A DNA stretch of 64,000 nucleotides from Syngnathus acus. Its lineage: Eukaryota; Chordata; Actinopteri; Syngnathiformes; Syngnathidae. The notes under the pieces are model-generated. The model was not told where the DNA came from and made no database searches. It was given only the letters and a program-made list of their open reading frames with translations. Made by a program: the position numbers and the translations under genes. Numbering within the stretch: the first letter of the stretch is position 1; each line of letters begins with the position of its first letter. The stretch is from NCBI RefSeq assembly GCF_901709675.1, contig NC_051092.1, positions 4,842,491 through 4,906,490 on the forward strand, written 5' to 3'. Of this stretch, positions 12,368 through 26,283 are shown one piece after another.

Positions 12368-13489
12368 TCGACAACACAGATATTTTTAAAGTATTCTAAC
12401 TCGGGTTAAAAGTTTGGCATGCGCCGAAGGTTCTCTTTACTAACAACAAACCAAAACATAAACAATGAAAACTATTCAAGCACATTCACCCAACTGGACA
12501 AATGACAAGATCGTGTGCTCGGGTCGTGTATCCAATGCTACAAAGCAGTGTCGTTAGCTTACGCAAGCACTGCGCAGTCCACCTCCCACACGCAACATTG
12601 ACAAACGATGTCACGCTGTTGTCCGAGCGGCCTCGGCCGGCTGCGTTTTTCAGCTGGCGTGTTGTTGTGGCAGCCGCTGACCCGTGCGACATTGTTTCGC
12701 CCGCCAACGGGAGCCATAATGAACACGCCACGGCCGCATCACGCGTCACTTAAAAGTACGAGGGCGAGCTCGTAATGAAACGAGCTGTCACCTTGATGCT
12801 AATGTTTACTCTCCGTTCAGTCTGTGGAAAAAAGGGACATGCTGGATGTGTGTTTTCAAGCAGAAAAAAAAAAAAAAGTTATGACAACATCCACCTGACA
12901 CTGACATTTGGTAAATCCCTTAAAAAAGCTTATGCATATCGGTATGGTTACATGGCAGACGCATTTCAGAGGATTTTTTTTCTCTCTCCAAAAAACACGT
13001 CAAAAGGAAAAAATGACTCATGATAAGGGCTGAGACGTTGAAGGTCGACTATATTACGCAGCACCTTTTCCCCACTTTGTTGTGCAAACTTTGTCCCAAG
13101 ATGACATTTTATGTTCTACATCAAACTCTCTCTTGTATTCCCATTTTAAGATGAAAAATATTGTCAAAAATTATATTTGATCAAATATAGTCAAATATCT
13201 TTATATTATGAACAGCATGAGGAATATGGCCTTCATATATTGGACTGGAGACCCAAACGCTGTACCGTCATTTTTTTCCTGTCCCACTTAGAGATTCACT
13301 GCCGAAAATGTTTCGAAACAATACGTGTCCATAAAAACAATGCATTTATCTTACAAGCAGAATTGTAAGTGTCAGATGCGTGTGCCAAAACACTGAAACG
13401 CGTTCGCATATCTACACGAGCAAGCAAACTTGGGCTGAATTTTAAGCGCATCCCATTCAGATGATGTAGGACATCCGACCGGGTGTATC

Positions 13490-13925
13490 CGTCTCATATT
13501 TCACGCAACGCGCACGTGAAGGTAGAAAAAAACCTGACTCCCTTATCGGCGTTGTCATTCGCAGCGGCGGCGCCGAGAAACAGCGCGCACCTAAAAGGAT
13601 AAACACGCCGTCAGTTCGACAGACAGCGGCAGAATAAGCTTAAACGTAATCGTGTCATTTGCATTTAAAGAGCTCATTGTGACGCTAACGTCGAGCGGCG
13701 TCCGACAAAAGCCCGACGATCTTTCGAGGTGAGCTTGTCGGCATCGAATAAAGCGAAGCGCCACCATGACGCGACGTGCTTGACGAACGACAAAAGAAAT
13801 GCGACGTCGCGCAAACGTTCAAAGTCTCGTGTCGTATCGCAAGTCCGTGCGGGCGTTATCGGCGACACTGCTGAGCACGGTCGATCATAACTGACAAAAG
13901 GGCGAGAGGTGTCGACGGCCCAGAC
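13490..13925. promoter_or_regulatory. CpG island without a recognised gene
   Basis: By hand count 13681-13920 holds about 36 CpG in 240 bases at 57% GC (64 C, 73 G), an observed/expected ratio near 1.85. The flanking DNA is AT-rich. The block extends leftwards with GCAGCGGCGGCGCCGAG near 13560. It has no repeat structure, and the minus-strand frame at 13674-13934 resembles no protein. An unmethylated promoter, enhancer or the first exon of an unannotated transcript are all possible. Confidence 0.5.
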
Positions 13926-14040
13926 ACTTGCCAATCAAAGCACTGACACTCAGATTGACAATGTATGTGTCCAAGACTGAAGGCGACACACACGATTCCA
14001 AATTTAGGACCTCGCATATATACAATTTTTGACTTGAAAA

Positions 14041-14172
14041 TATTAGCTATCTAGCTAGCTAATATAGCTATTAGCTAATATAGCTATAGTACATAGTATA
14101 GTATATAGTTTAATATAGCTAGCTAGCTAATATAGCTAGATAAGATAGATAGCTAGAGTATAAAGCTAGATA
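14041..14172. repeat. TAGC/ATAGCT cryptic simple repeat
   Basis: Built from CTAGCTAGCTAATATAGCTA-type words, strongly self-complementary, and flanked by unique DNA. Confidence 0.8.
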
Positions 14173-14179
14173 AAACAAA

Positions 14180-17100
14180 GTCTAAACAAAGTTAAAGTAT
14201 CAAAACAATAAAAACGCAAGGAAAGCAAAATCGCAAGCATGACATGACAAACACTGACAGCAACACACAGAAACAATGAACTGACATGAAAACTAAGCTG
14301 AGGGAGCTGCTTGGACGATAAAGAAAAGTATGACCGGTCCTGAATACTGAGCACAAGAAAACAAGAGAGAAAATGAAATACAAAGACAGGTCACGACAAC
14401 GAAGTCCTCAATAAATCGGACATTTCTAACTCAAACACAACGGGCGAACCAATAAATTTGGTAAACAGCTCATTTGAGCCTCATTTCTAATTTCGAGTCT
14501 TCCACAAATGTCATGGAAATTCCATAGCACTGCTCTTCTGACCTGAAACGGTTCAAGAGCCTACTGCAAGCGCACTGATAAACACCATCCAAATCCAAAG
14601 TCTCTTTACGGAGAGCTCGGTTCATGCAAAATCAAAACGCTCAAGTGACGCGCAACGGCAACTGGCGCATTTTTAGCCACCTTCAAAGCAGCAACATCCA
14701 AAGCGTTGGCATCGGAACACAAGCCGCTTGAGGATATGTTTGTAAAAAATCCCACTGCATACAGATCCTACGGATGGTGGCGAGAATATTCGGAACGTGG
14801 ACTTGATTCAACAGCTCCGGGGCGAGCGCATGTTAAAATGTGTGTAATGAAAACAAAAGGCAAGACGGGCAAATGCGGCCGCGGCGGAAAAGCGTAAACA
14901 TGAGACGATCTGCGCCACAGGTCGTGGCGTTAATGAGTCAAACCGCACTCTGTGAGCTTTGCAGCTGCCGCTACTGGCAAATTGCATCGCCGATAATAAT
15001 ACATACAGTCAAGTTCTTGCAAATCCAATATGCGCCGTATCATTTGCATACTGTGGCCGCAATATCTTCGTCTTAGAAACTTGGCCTCCGTTTCTAAAAC
15101 TGGGATTGATTCCACACATGTTGTCGTGCTTCCATGACTAGCTGGTGTGCACTGTTCACTGCCAATGACGTCTATGGACGTCAAATATTAATTTTAACCG
15201 GGCCGCCAGTCGATGAGTTAAGCACCTTCACTTTGCTCGGGCAATTTGGTCGCATTTGCCTGAAGTCCGACAAACGCCGGATGGGAGGAAGCAACATTAG
15301 GCTTTGGTCATAATGTTTCCAGATGATGGCGCACAGCTGCAAGCATGCAAGGTTATCACGACCACAATGAGATCATCAGAAAAGCACTGAGGCGCCATTT
15401 GCACTGCTGCTCTTGGAGCCCATTTGGTGCCCGCATCCATAATGACATCACATTCACTCTGCTTACTGAAGACAAACTCGTGAAAAGTTTTCAAAGAAGC
15501 TAACTAGCGGAATCGGGATGACGGTGCTTTAAAGGTTTTTCAAGCGATGCTAGTTTGCTAGTTGTGAACAATTCTTCAAAAACAGACTTCAAGATGTTAA
15601 TGCCACTCCCACTTGAAGTTTACTGTAAATAAACTTGACCGTCAAACTAAACTAAGTTTACACTGAAAACGATAAACTGTAATCTTTTTGCTACTTCCTG
15701 AAAAGTGAACCTCCTCCTGGATAAAAACAAATGCTGGTGGAAATACTATCAGTGAGCTTTCTAAAGATTGTTGGGTATTTTTTTTTAGGATTTTCATGCC
15801 CTCAAACTGTTTGAACAGCGCCGATTCATTGTGGTTCTCTGAATTGTGTGAGGAATATTTTTTTAGCGCCGCTTGAGGGGTTTGGTTGGCGACGAGAAAT
15901 TAATTTAAGAAGTATTTTCTGAATACAATGTTGATTCTTACTTGGCGTATATATTGTTTTACTTTAAACGTAGTGCGGCATATGCTAGCAAGCTAAAGGC
16001 TATCTGTTAGCTGTAATCCATCTAAACCAAGCGAGGCCTCGCAGCTTTTGTCTTTTCCTCACGGCTCAGCGGCCCCTCGCCTCGTTCGCTCTACATCACA
16101 CGCCCAAATGAAAGATTTAGCCGAGGATTTTTTTTTCCCGTTTCAACCGTTGCGTCATTTTGATATGTGTCACGGACCACTGTGTTTAATTGGGAGAGAG
16201 CCCGGTGCAAATATAAAGCCCGCAAATAGAAACGGCTTGACAGGCAAACAGGCACTCCCATGAGTGAAGAGCAAGAAAAATAAATCATTTGACAGCTTCT
16301 GCTTTGTGTGTTTTCATATGACGGTCCGTTAATATGCGGCTTTATGACGGCATGCGTTTTCGACGTGATGGTGTAATTAGCAATTGCCACATGATGACGT
16401 CATTGGATTGTTTATGCGCTCGTGGGTGGGAGTATTTGATTGTTATATACATATGAACAAAATATGAAACTATAAAATCATGAGCTGAGAGAGAATCTCT
16501 GAGAATCTATTTTTAGAACAGACTGGTGAGCCACAATATTATGACTAGTACACGCTGGCACTTCCCTGCGTAACTGTTCACCCCTCCCTGGCCTATAGGT
16601 AATTCAATGAGGCAGTTCATTTATTAAAACCTTGAGTTTTAAAGCCATGGAAAACCATCAAACGGTAATAAGCCAATGCCTCGCACAAACAATCATATCA
16701 GGAAATGAGACATCATCATCATTATCTTTGGTAAAGTATCATTGCTATTTACTATGGAGAAAATGGATTGACCAGCTGTATTATTTCCCAAGCTTTTCCT
16801 TCAAGTGTCGCATCAATGGGGTCCGTCACAGTTCTATCAACCCACTCGTACATCAACATCTGCTAAAATCCATTCTGAAGGTCGGAACACAGGTTGGCTC
16901 AAGCCACGATGCAGCAATTTTGAATTGATTACAAATGTCCCCGGAGACGGCCGAGCACCGATATGATTTATCGCGTTCAATCAGAACCCGAAAACAAAAC
17001 ACAATCTGTATCCAAAAATTACAAGCCCTCAATGGCCCGTCAAGGCTTTCATTGAAGTTTGACATCCCCAAAAATAGAAAAATGCTCATTTGTGATGATC

Positions 17101-18545
17101 GCAAACGTTTTCATCTGCGGCGGTGCCCTTGCCCATGTTAACTGCCGCTAAATGTTTCTGGAGATGATGAATTTCAACGTTAATTACTGCTGACCATCAG
17201 AGCCGCTCTCTTGCAACCTGCTGCAATCTCTTGCAATCTCGCTCAATCTTAGGGGGGGAAATGGTTCATACTGGATGAAGGTAGTAGCCAAAAAACGGCA
17301 AAAAAAAAAAAAAAAAATCACTAAAAAATGTTGCTTTGGATTAGCCCTGTCTAATGAAATGCATAACATATTCGAAACATATTAGACCATGATTGCATCA
17401 GGAAAAAAAAAAAAAAGAGTTTCAGTTGAGCCTATTTTTTTACTCTGTTGCTAACCAAAACAGCAGCGATTGAACTCGAGCAGTGCGTCTTGTTAAAACA
17501 AACCCAACAATACAACAAGTACGTTCGGTACCTGTTGATTTTATTTGCGAGGCGATGCCCCGATTAATCGATGGAATAATCTGATTCCAGTCTCAACTAG
17601 CGTCTCGCTAATATTCTACGGCGACTTGACAAGTGGAAGATGAGAGGTCTGCACCAAAGAGCGCCGGAGCCAATAGCCACTTTTGGCACAGCTGTGCGTG
17701 GAATTCATTTGCCTTCATTTGTGGCCGCCTGTCAGCATTTTGCGCCTAAGTCAATTAGCCGCGGCCCACCGTGTCCAAACATTGGCGAGATGAAGGCAGC
17801 GCTTGTGAATTGGACTCAAAGGGGATAAGAGCAAATGAGCAAATCATCACCTCAGCCTTTGTTGGTGGACGAGTTGCAATTTAATAGACACCCCTCCCTA
17901 ATCAAGTTGAAACCCCAACTGGAACTCGGAAAGGAATTTTGGAGTTGATAAACGCCATCTGGAGGCAATTGTAGCAATTGTATGCGTGACCGACGCGCTG
18001 CAGGTTCAACTCGGCTGTCGTCAAGAAGATTCATCCAAAAATGTCGACGAGCTCCAACACGAGGATTGTTGATTTTACTTTTAAATGCGTGCGTGTGGTG
18101 AGTAGGTAATCGCTGCTTTGTCTTCCTGGTCTGTGTTATTTTTAAACCTTTGTTGACAACTGTGAATTATTTAATGTGCTATATCAATCCTAAATCCCAA
18201 TTTGAGGCAGTTCAAATCCGAGAGGCTGTTTTTTTTTGTGTGTCTTTGCATAAAACATATTTTGCTTGCACTGCTGGTTTGAGTGGGCCTTCATTTGCAT
18301 CCTTCACCGTAGCCTCAATGTTAACGGCATGCTAGTGTTATGAATTTAAAGTGATAAGCAGATGCACGGTGAAACGGTGCCTGCCATGGGCGGCGCTTAC
18401 GTGCGATCGCGAGTAAGCGTCACTTTTTTTTCTGACGCAGGTGGCGCATGTGCGATTTGACAGATTGTGGAACGCTGCATGACTGACAGTGCAGACTTGA
18501 GTCAGTTCAATAGCAAACATTTAAATAGCTTCACATCTTAAGATC
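14180..18545. other. Gene-free stretch
   Basis: Mostly unique sequence with A/T runs (17303-17318, 17402-17416). 16040-16400 is repeat-poor and GC-balanced and could be conserved noncoding DNA. Frames here (up to 99 codons) have no recognisable domains. Confidence 0.55.
15153..15219. repeat. Dispersed fish repeat, GACGTCTATGGACGTC type, copy 1
   Basis: GTTCACTGCCAATGACGTCT, then ATGGACGTCAA, and ending CGATGAGTT. It is an imperfect palindrome related to the copy at 20609-20667. The consensus in fish is a short element whose ends read ACTCATTCACTGCC. Confidence 0.6.
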
Positions 18546-18549
18546 AATT

Positions 18550-18580
<31 letters not shown>

Positions 18581-18811
18581 CCCTTCTCCTATATATATAT
18601 ACATATATAAATAAAATATATTATAGCAATAAAAAATATAAATATATATAAATATATAAACATATAAAAAAGAATATATATATATAATATAGCAATTAAA
18701 AAATATATATAAACATATATAAATAAATAAATATAAAGTATAAATATATACATATAAAAACATGTATATGAAATATTATATCAATAAAAAAGTATATATA
18801 CATATAAAAAA
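18550..18811. repeat. AT / ATATAAA low-complexity field
   Basis: An A-run followed by (AT)n and ATATATAAACATATAAA words for about 260 bases. It yields false frames of Tyr/Ile repeats on the minus strand. Confidence 0.9.
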
Positions 18812-18814
18812 CTT

Positions 18815-21800
18815 GAATCTCAATACAATATGGATGTTGCACATATGTTTGCACAGTCAGAGTAGCAGTGAAGGAGGGGCAGGGACAAGTCGCCATGTCT
18901 ATAGATCAAACAGGGCTTCTAATCACCTGTGCAGCCCAGCGTGCATTTGGTCGTGCATGGTGTGTCAGCGTGAGGTTGACTCACCCACCGCATGTGCAAT
19001 GGTCCCCGTTGGAGTCGAAAGAGCCGCGTCCGAACAGCACCGCCTCTGGACGGGAAGCACTGCAAGACAATTGCCCATTAACATTATTTCAAGTTTTAAG
19101 GATATGATTAGAAGCTGACTTTGTTGCATGTACTTAGCGTCAAGTTCATTAACAGCAATAACAAACGGGATTGTCAGATGTCATAGTAAAGTTAATTACT
19201 GCTAACTAGCAGGCCCACATATTTTTTTGTTTTTTTTCCCCCCAGATTGGTGTTAGACGATGCAGCTGGCGGTTAAATGACCCGTGCCACTTATTAGAGT
19301 GGAAGCAACTATTTGGGAATTGTTCAAATACACCTTCAGGATATTTTGTGGACCTCCGTTTTATATCAGTCATTCCCCCAAATTCATTTTACGTGCTGGG
19401 AAAACAGACAGACCTTTGAAGCGCTTCTTACAATTCTTCCTTCACTTCTGCCAAGATTTGACAGAGGATGATGGATGATCAGAGCCCGCTTCTTTTGGAC
19501 TTTCCCTCCGCCATTGATCGTTTGAAACGGGCGAGCGGTGGACGAGAGCAGAATTTGGAAGACGGGTGAAACAAAGTCCACCTGTCCGTGGAGTTTTACT
19601 CACCGGGAGGGGGAAGCGAAAGACAAAATATTCACACTGAGATGCTGAATGTGCCTCGCTGCTTGCAGATTAGCACGTTAGCGGTAGCCAAACACGACCG
19701 GAACCCAACACCGCATGTTCTGAATCACAAATTGGCGTAATTAATTTCTATGGACCAAATCCCCCTGGCGTGTAAACATATATTTAGTCCTTCATCTCAG
19801 CGGACTGATTAAAAATAGCAGGCCTTATTGTTCTATCGGCCGCTATCAGCCGTGACACCGAGCGCCGTGATCGTGTTGGCGTTAATTCCGGCATCGCAGC
19901 GGGATGCGCGATTACCACCCGGGACGATTGTGCCGAGCGGCAAAGGTTGCCGTGACGCTGGGGTGGTGCGATAAAGGGAAATGAGGATGGGGGAGGGGAA
20001 GCAGGCTCTTTTTGCATGCGTTTGATAGCAAAGGGTCATTACTGCGCCATCCCGATAAATCTCCAAATCATTATGGATGATCCCATTGACTTTTCCCCAG
20101 TGTGATACATTAACAACGTGGTAATGATGTCGCTCTGGCGGCGTCGGTTCCACGCCAAGGCGAGCGTCGGCCGGACAGATTAGGGACTTTTAAGTACTCC
20201 TCCCGGTGAGCGCTGCCATGGCCAAGCGGAGCAGCTGGGAGAGGCCGCAGATGGCCGCCGGCCCTCGACTCGATTCAAAGATGCATCCTAGGGAAAGCCA
20301 ATGTGTAAATTTGCATCGGAAAGTACGACGTGCTCAAGACCGCATTTTAAGTCCTGATTACAGAGGCCGGCAGTCATAAGACGCCTCGGAGGAATATTAT
20401 TACTCCTCATTGATTGGAGAACAGACACTACGTTGCGTTCCATTAGGAGGGAATCATGTCAATACCAAGCACCGTTGGATGTGCTGCTCGAGGCTGGATT
20501 TACACCACGTAGTTCAAGAGACAATTGCGATGTGGCCCCATTTAGTTATGGGTCGCGGCGGTGAAAAATGAACTGGTGTACATCAAGAAACACCAAAAGC
20601 TATTATTAAGTCATTCACTGCCCAGTTAAAATGGACGTCTATAGCCGTCAATGGGAGTAAACGAGTTGAAAAAAAAAACCACATTCCACAATAGCACAAC
20701 ACCTTAAGTAAACTTCAAGTTGCTTCATAGTTTCCTCCTCCTACTGTTTTTTATATAACAAAAAATCCACACTAACAAGCGCATCAGTGCCCAACAAGTC
20801 GACCGTAGAAGTTGCAGACGTTCTTGTTTGCACACACCAATGCTCCGTAAACAGATTAGGTTTGTGCACAAGCAGATTGCCGGCCGGTGTAAATCTGCCT
20901 TCGAGATCAAGGAGGATTGCGAACACGCTTGCTTGCTTGCTTGGGAGGTGTGAATCCAACGTGGATTTCAGACTTAGTCACACGACGCGAGGTGGAATAT
21001 TTAACCGCGTATCGGTACGCGGCGTAACGCGGCGGGAGACTTGTAACCTTTTGATTCCCAACGTGTTGGGACCGACTGTCTTTCGCATCAGCCTTAATCC
21101 ATTCCAAAAGAGGAAGAAGAAAAAAAAAACGTCACATCGCGACAGCATTGTGCCCCAGTGAGCAAGTCAGCAGGCGGACCCCCCGCATTTCAGCGATACA
21201 CTCCACTAGCAAACTTCCCTCGAGGCCTTTTTGATGTGTCAGCCGCTGCTCGGAAGAGGAGGAGGAGGCGAGCAGCCTTGTACAGCGCCACAGATATGAT
21301 CAAACGTATCAGGAGACAATGTGAGAGGAGAGCAGTGCCTCCACATGTCAAGAGGCGGCGAAGACAAAGGTCAGTGGATTGAACTTCGGGCTGAGTGTCA
21401 AGTCAGCCAGGGGACTTTTTCCACCCTGGAGGCGCAGATTGTGGCATACTGACACGGTGGAACTTGGCAGATCAATCACAGCCTGAAGTGATGAAGGCCT
21501 TGCATCGCAAAAAAATTGATAGTCATAGGTCATAGACACACTCTGGATCCCGATTTTTATGAGGATATGTTCCAGATTCCGTCACGCCAATTCTCAGTGT
21601 GTTTTGTCGAATCAAACTCCGCTAGCTTAATGCTAATGTGAAACGCCATATACTGGTTAACGCAAATTAGCATTTATGTTGTGGTGATTACAAACCTTAC
21701 AAAAAAATGCTATTTTAACCCAGATGGAGCTAAAAAGATGGCAACAAGCTAAAACTAGCACAACAACAACAAAATTAGGTTAAAAGCATGTGATCATAGC

Positions 21801-22350
21801 AGGGGTGCGAAAACTAAAATGAGGCCATGACTGGATTCTCACTCCTATTCAAAAACTGCTGGTACAGTTAATTAAATTTGACCCTGGAACACATTGACCT
21901 TTTTTTCATTTTTAATAAAAACCCATACTTGACTCACAGCTTGGCATATCAATGCGCTCAACTGTAAACGGATACTTAGTGCGAGGTGGGGGTCGTGAGT
22001 ATGACTGCTTGGAGGTCACGTTGACATGTTTTCCCATTGATCTGCTCTTAAAGCGTCTCCATGTTTGTGTTATCCACAATGTACAAAAAGGAACTGGGTC
22101 CCGGCTTCAAGATGGATGGCAAGTGATCCATCTTGACTGAAGGTGAAGCCTCATAAAGAAGAGGCAAACAAAGTCACACTGCGACGGTATTTTTAGACAA
22201 TGCATTTTGGAGTCAAATAAATATAAATAACTGGGGCACAGCAAAGGAGAAAGCAACAAAGGAATAAAAAGGTGAGTCAGAGCTGCTGCGCGAGGGTGCT
22301 GGACTATTTTCTGTTTGTAACAAAGCCGCTTTGAATGATTTTTTGGCTTT
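18815..22350. other. Gene-free stretch
   Basis: 18860-19110 carries overlapping frames without known domains. 19780-20150 is repeat-poor with moderate CpG and would be my first choice here for a conserved noncoding element. A purine-rich AGGAGGAGGAGGC tract lies near 21255-21272. Confidence 0.5.
20609..20667. repeat. Dispersed fish repeat, GACGTCTATAGCCGTC type, copy 2
   Basis: Begins AAGTCATTCACTGCCCAGTT and ends GGGAGTAAACGAGTT. The halves are inverted around GGACGTCTATAGCCGTC. Same family as 15153-15219. Confidence 0.65.
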
Positions 22351-22355
22351 CAGTC

Positions 22356-22366
22356 GGGGGGGGGGG
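22356..22366 (+). repeat. Poly(G)11 tract
   Basis: Eleven consecutive G between CAGTC and AGAAAATG. Confidence 0.85.
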
Positions 22367-22769
22367 AGAAAATGACGGTCATCTCACGCCTCGCGTCGAA
22401 AGCAAATTCTCCGCGCCGCGATGAGCTTATTGATTCAATGTGCTCTTAAAAAGAACAGCGGTCACGCCAAGGTTTTCACGACAAGGAAATTGAGACGCGT
22501 TTGACTTGTCGGCTCCGAGTGGCTTCTCCTCTTAAAAAGGAGGCAGCCATGCCGAAAGCCGGCCGCCGACTGACGGATGTGTCAAAGCGTCCGAAAAGTC
22601 GAGTTTTTCGACAGGGATTGTTGTGTCGGTGGACCGTGAAGGCTTTCGATTCAACGTCTGCCAGATTTTCTCGAATGCTGATAATGATGTCACGTTTATT
22701 TTTTTTTTGGTGTAGCTCTGCCAGTCTCCTGTTGTTACTCTGGCAATTGAGCATCGGCTAGCGTAAAAC

Positions 22770-22800
22770 AGCCGTCCGTTTTCTGAACCGGTTTTCCGTC
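22770..22800. repeat. Degenerate piece of the CCATTTTCTGAACCGC fish repeat
   Basis: GCCGTCCGTTTTCTGAACCG resembles the CATCCATTTTCTGAACCGCTT phrase found at the end of a widespread fish repeat. Very short and diverged. Confidence 0.35.
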
Positions 22801-23763
22801 CGTCTGTCAGTAGTCGGGCCATCGGGCCGTTGTTTGAAGCGCACTTTCGTCACTGCTAAATAACAATAAATAAAATAAAAAATGTATAATAAATAAAAAT
22901 TGTAATGGGATGGCTACTAGGAAAGTAGACAATTCTATTTTTACAGGTTGATAAATTTAACACAAACGGTAGCCACAATCAAAATACATATTCTTTATCC
23001 TCTGCGAAGAATGATGAATATTCGGATTATATTTTATTTTTATATTATATTATATTATAGTTTGGAGTCCTGCTGTGGACATAAATGTAAAATCACAAGC
23101 TAGTTGTCGGCGGGATGCTAATTAGCTTGCTGGCTACTGCCGAGGTGCCCTTGAGCAAGGAATCAAGGCCCGAGTGGTGCAGAACGTCCCTCATACGTAC
23201 GCTGTGCAACACAAAATATGCGTCGGCGAGCCAGTTGAATTTCCCCTCGCGGAGCGATAATGAGTATAATAAAATCCAGATTAAATTCAAATACACGTCC
23301 CTGCAGAAGCCTTTTGATTTGACACTGGCGATAAGAAATGAAGATGAAATAGTATTTGCGGATCACTGATGACGTTTGCGCCACTTGCACGCTCAGCAGA
23401 AAGGCGTAGTCCAAGTAAATATACGATGTTATCGATTGCTCACTCATTTGCATTTTAGTCGATTAAGCGGCAAAACTGTGGGGGAGGCCAAGTTCAGCTG
23501 ATTTTTTTTATAGAGCCGTCAACACGTCAGTCATCACTCTCGCACCAATCTATAAAATGACAAAAATCAGATGCTGATAAAACCATCACTATTCTATCGT
23601 TCTATTTCCATTAGTTTGAAGGAACGCGTGAAATGTGACTGGCAAGCACTATTTAGACAAAACTAGAGCCGCGCCAACTCGCAGACTGCCACAATAGTGA
23701 GAAGTGGACTAAACCTTTCTGATGCTGATGATAATTTGCCAATGTGTCAGACTGTCGCACTGT

Positions 23764-23778
23764 TGCGCCACCTACTGA
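23764..23778 (-). promoter_or_regulatory. CTCF-like motif
   Basis: The minus strand reads TCAGTAGGTGGCGCA, matching CCASYAGRKGGCRSY at 13 of 15 positions. It lies about 35 bp from a TATCGG repeat copy and may have come with repeat DNA. Confidence 0.3.
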
Positions 23779-23811
23779 CGAGGAGGATTTAATGATTTTC
23801 TTTTTGTCTTA

Positions 23812-23883
23812 AGTATCGGTGCCTGGTACTGGCAGCCTCTACGATACCGACAAAATAAGTCGGCTATTGGGCCGATACCAGTG
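23812..23883. repeat. TATCGG dispersed repeat, short copy
   Basis: AAGTATCGGTGCCTGGTACT through CGATACCGAC to GGGCCGATACCAG, with inverted TATCGG/CGATAC words. Related to 10733-11122. Confidence 0.6.
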
Positions 23884-25069
23884 CTCGCCCGTGCTCACAG
23901 AGGCCTCTCACCCCCATTCTCGCGATTATCTTTGTCGTCATTTGCATGCAGCGTGCAGCTCTGTCACGACAGCTTGACAGATGCACCGCAAGTGACACAA
24001 TACTCTGCACTGAGAGGCTTAATGGAAGCTCAGCCGTCAGCCATCACGCAAGACGCCACCCAGAGCACCTTCAAAAATTGATGAAGTCCAAAATGAGAAG
24101 GTTAATGTCAGAAAGCCCAATCCGAGAACCTCCCCCCCCGCCGGAATTCATTTGTTCATTGGGCGGAGTGGGCGGGGCCGATCAGCATGTGACGATTGCC
24201 TCTCAATCAGCGAGTGACGTGACATCACGTACAACGGGTGAAAGAAAAGTCTAACTGCAGCAAATTCATCGCATAAATGCAAGCTTTTGACACTCATCCT
24301 CACCCACGTTGTGAAGCTCCATTTGTATTCACCAGCACAATTGCACTTCCTCAAGATGGCCAATTAATGAAGCTGTCACTCTGTCATGGAAGGTAACCAC
24401 GGAGGAGCTCGTGACCTCTCAACCACTTGATAAAATGATTGCCTATGTGAATATTAATTTGGGATTTTCTGGATTTGATGGACCATAAGGACGAAGGTTG
24501 GCTAGAAGAGGATATTTCATGAATGTGGAAAGGATGCGGGTCGATTGGAGCGGAAGTCAGCCGGTGAGTAGCAGCTGTTGACGGAAGTCGGCACATCCTG
24601 TGTCGTCCGTCCTTCCGACAAGGCTTCGAGTCTTCATTCACTCGCACATCAACAAGCGGCTCTTTGTTGACATCTGCACTCGCCTTGTTTACAAAAAAAA
24701 CAAAGACGCTTTTGATGGAGGCCGCAGCGGCTCGATAAGGCGGAGGCTCGTTCGGCAGGGAGACCGAGCGTCGCCAAAAAGCCAGCAAAAAAACAAACAA
24801 ACGAGACTTTGATGAATTATTTCAGCATCTCAGCTTTGCAACAAGGCTACGGGTCTTTTAGTTGCTCGCGTGAGAAAACGCTTCAAAATGAAGTTTGACT
24901 CCACACAGTTGCAAATAGGGCGACTACTTTTGCGGTCGTCGTCGATAACAGTGGCTCGATTCGATCGGCGGGTTGAAGATGAGGTTAGGGTGGGTGAAGC
25001 AGAGTTCAGCCATTTTCACAATCGCTAATATGGTAAACTAATTGAGATTATTTTTGGTGCGGCTGGTGG

Positions 25070-25155
25070 CTTTAATATTATTATTTGTTAATAGTTTATA
25101 TATTCTTTTATTCTTATTTTTTAGTTATTGTTTATTTGATTATTATTTATAGACG
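25070..25155. repeat. AT-rich low-complexity tract
   Basis: TTATTATTTGTTAATAG-type sequence rich in TTATT words, nearly devoid of G/C. Confidence 0.7.
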
Positions 25156-26283
25156 ATAAGGTCTATTTTATGCAGAGTTCAAAGCGTTCACTGACATGAG
25201 CACAAAAAAAAAAAAAACGGCATTGCACAGAATTTGAATGGAATCCGCCAAAGATGAGATTTATTGGAAACAAACCTCCTCCTTGGTACAAGTATTTAAT
25301 TTTAATGTCCATTTTTATTCATACTGTGGGAGTCCAGCAAGATGCAGACAATAAAACCTCTTGTTCAGATTCTTTCTATCAGAGTTAATAAAAAGCTGTT
25401 TGTTATGTAGCATTAGAGGCTGTAAGAATATGTATTACCATATTTATGGAGGAGTAAAAGTGGAGTTAAAAATCAAGCGAAAAGAGAATAAAATATGTGT
25501 CATGTACATATTGTAAGGTCATCTGTGACTCAGATCTGCGAGAGGGAGGGCTGCGCCACTGTGAGAGCGATCACAGCCGACTTCAATCAACGGCAATCAA
25601 AGAAGCTCCTCCTCTTCCCTTTAAACGCGACATGCTCGAGAATCCTGACCTGGCAGAAGCACACAAGCGCCGCAAAGAGCAAGAGATTGTTTGAGTGACA
25701 CACAAACAAAATCTGGACACAGTGGCTTGGCGACCAGATATGGATGAGAAGATAAAATAGGGTCTCCTATGCCTGGGTACACAGGCCAGGCGGGCACCTC
25801 TGCTCCAGGACCTGACCAAGCGGAAATTTCCACTCCGATGCGTGCATATATGTGTGCGTGTTGGAGATTCGAGCAATAACTGGTTGTCAAAGGAGCCTTA
25901 TTGTTTTCCTGAGTTGTGGCCCAGCGTCAACCATAGAAGAGGATGGATGTGCAGAATTGACTTCTCTTAAGGTGATCTTGAATAAAAATAAATTATAAAA
26001 ATGAGTGATCTCGCAGCAGATGTGTCAGGGAGCATGTGATGTACATTTGACCTCCGGGGATGTGACCTCTAAAGTGCCTCTCTCGCTAATCACCGTGCTA
26101 GCATCCTACGGAATGCCTTTTATTAGACTTATTTAATTCTTGGGTATCCAGTAAGAAAAAAAAAAAGAAAAAGAAAGTCATAATTTAAGACAAATGTTAG
26201 CGGCAAAGAGCCAGAAGCTTTGTGGACAAAACTGACCAATCCGAGAGGAGTGTCAGGTCAGGTGACTGCTGAAAGGCACGTTT

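Larger units (their letters stand above)
11130..13485. other. Gene-free stretch
   Basis: Unique noncoding DNA around the poly(G) tract and the 12.1-12.4 kb minisatellite. Frames on opposite strands at 12486-12753 overlap over a CpG-containing segment but resemble no protein. Confidence 0.55.

Noticed and set aside
18548-18896. Minus-strand frames rich in Tyr/Ile
   Set aside because: Translations of the (AT)n field.
24384-24800. 138-codon minus-strand frame
   Set aside because: No recognised domain, repetitive Ser/Pro content, no splice context.
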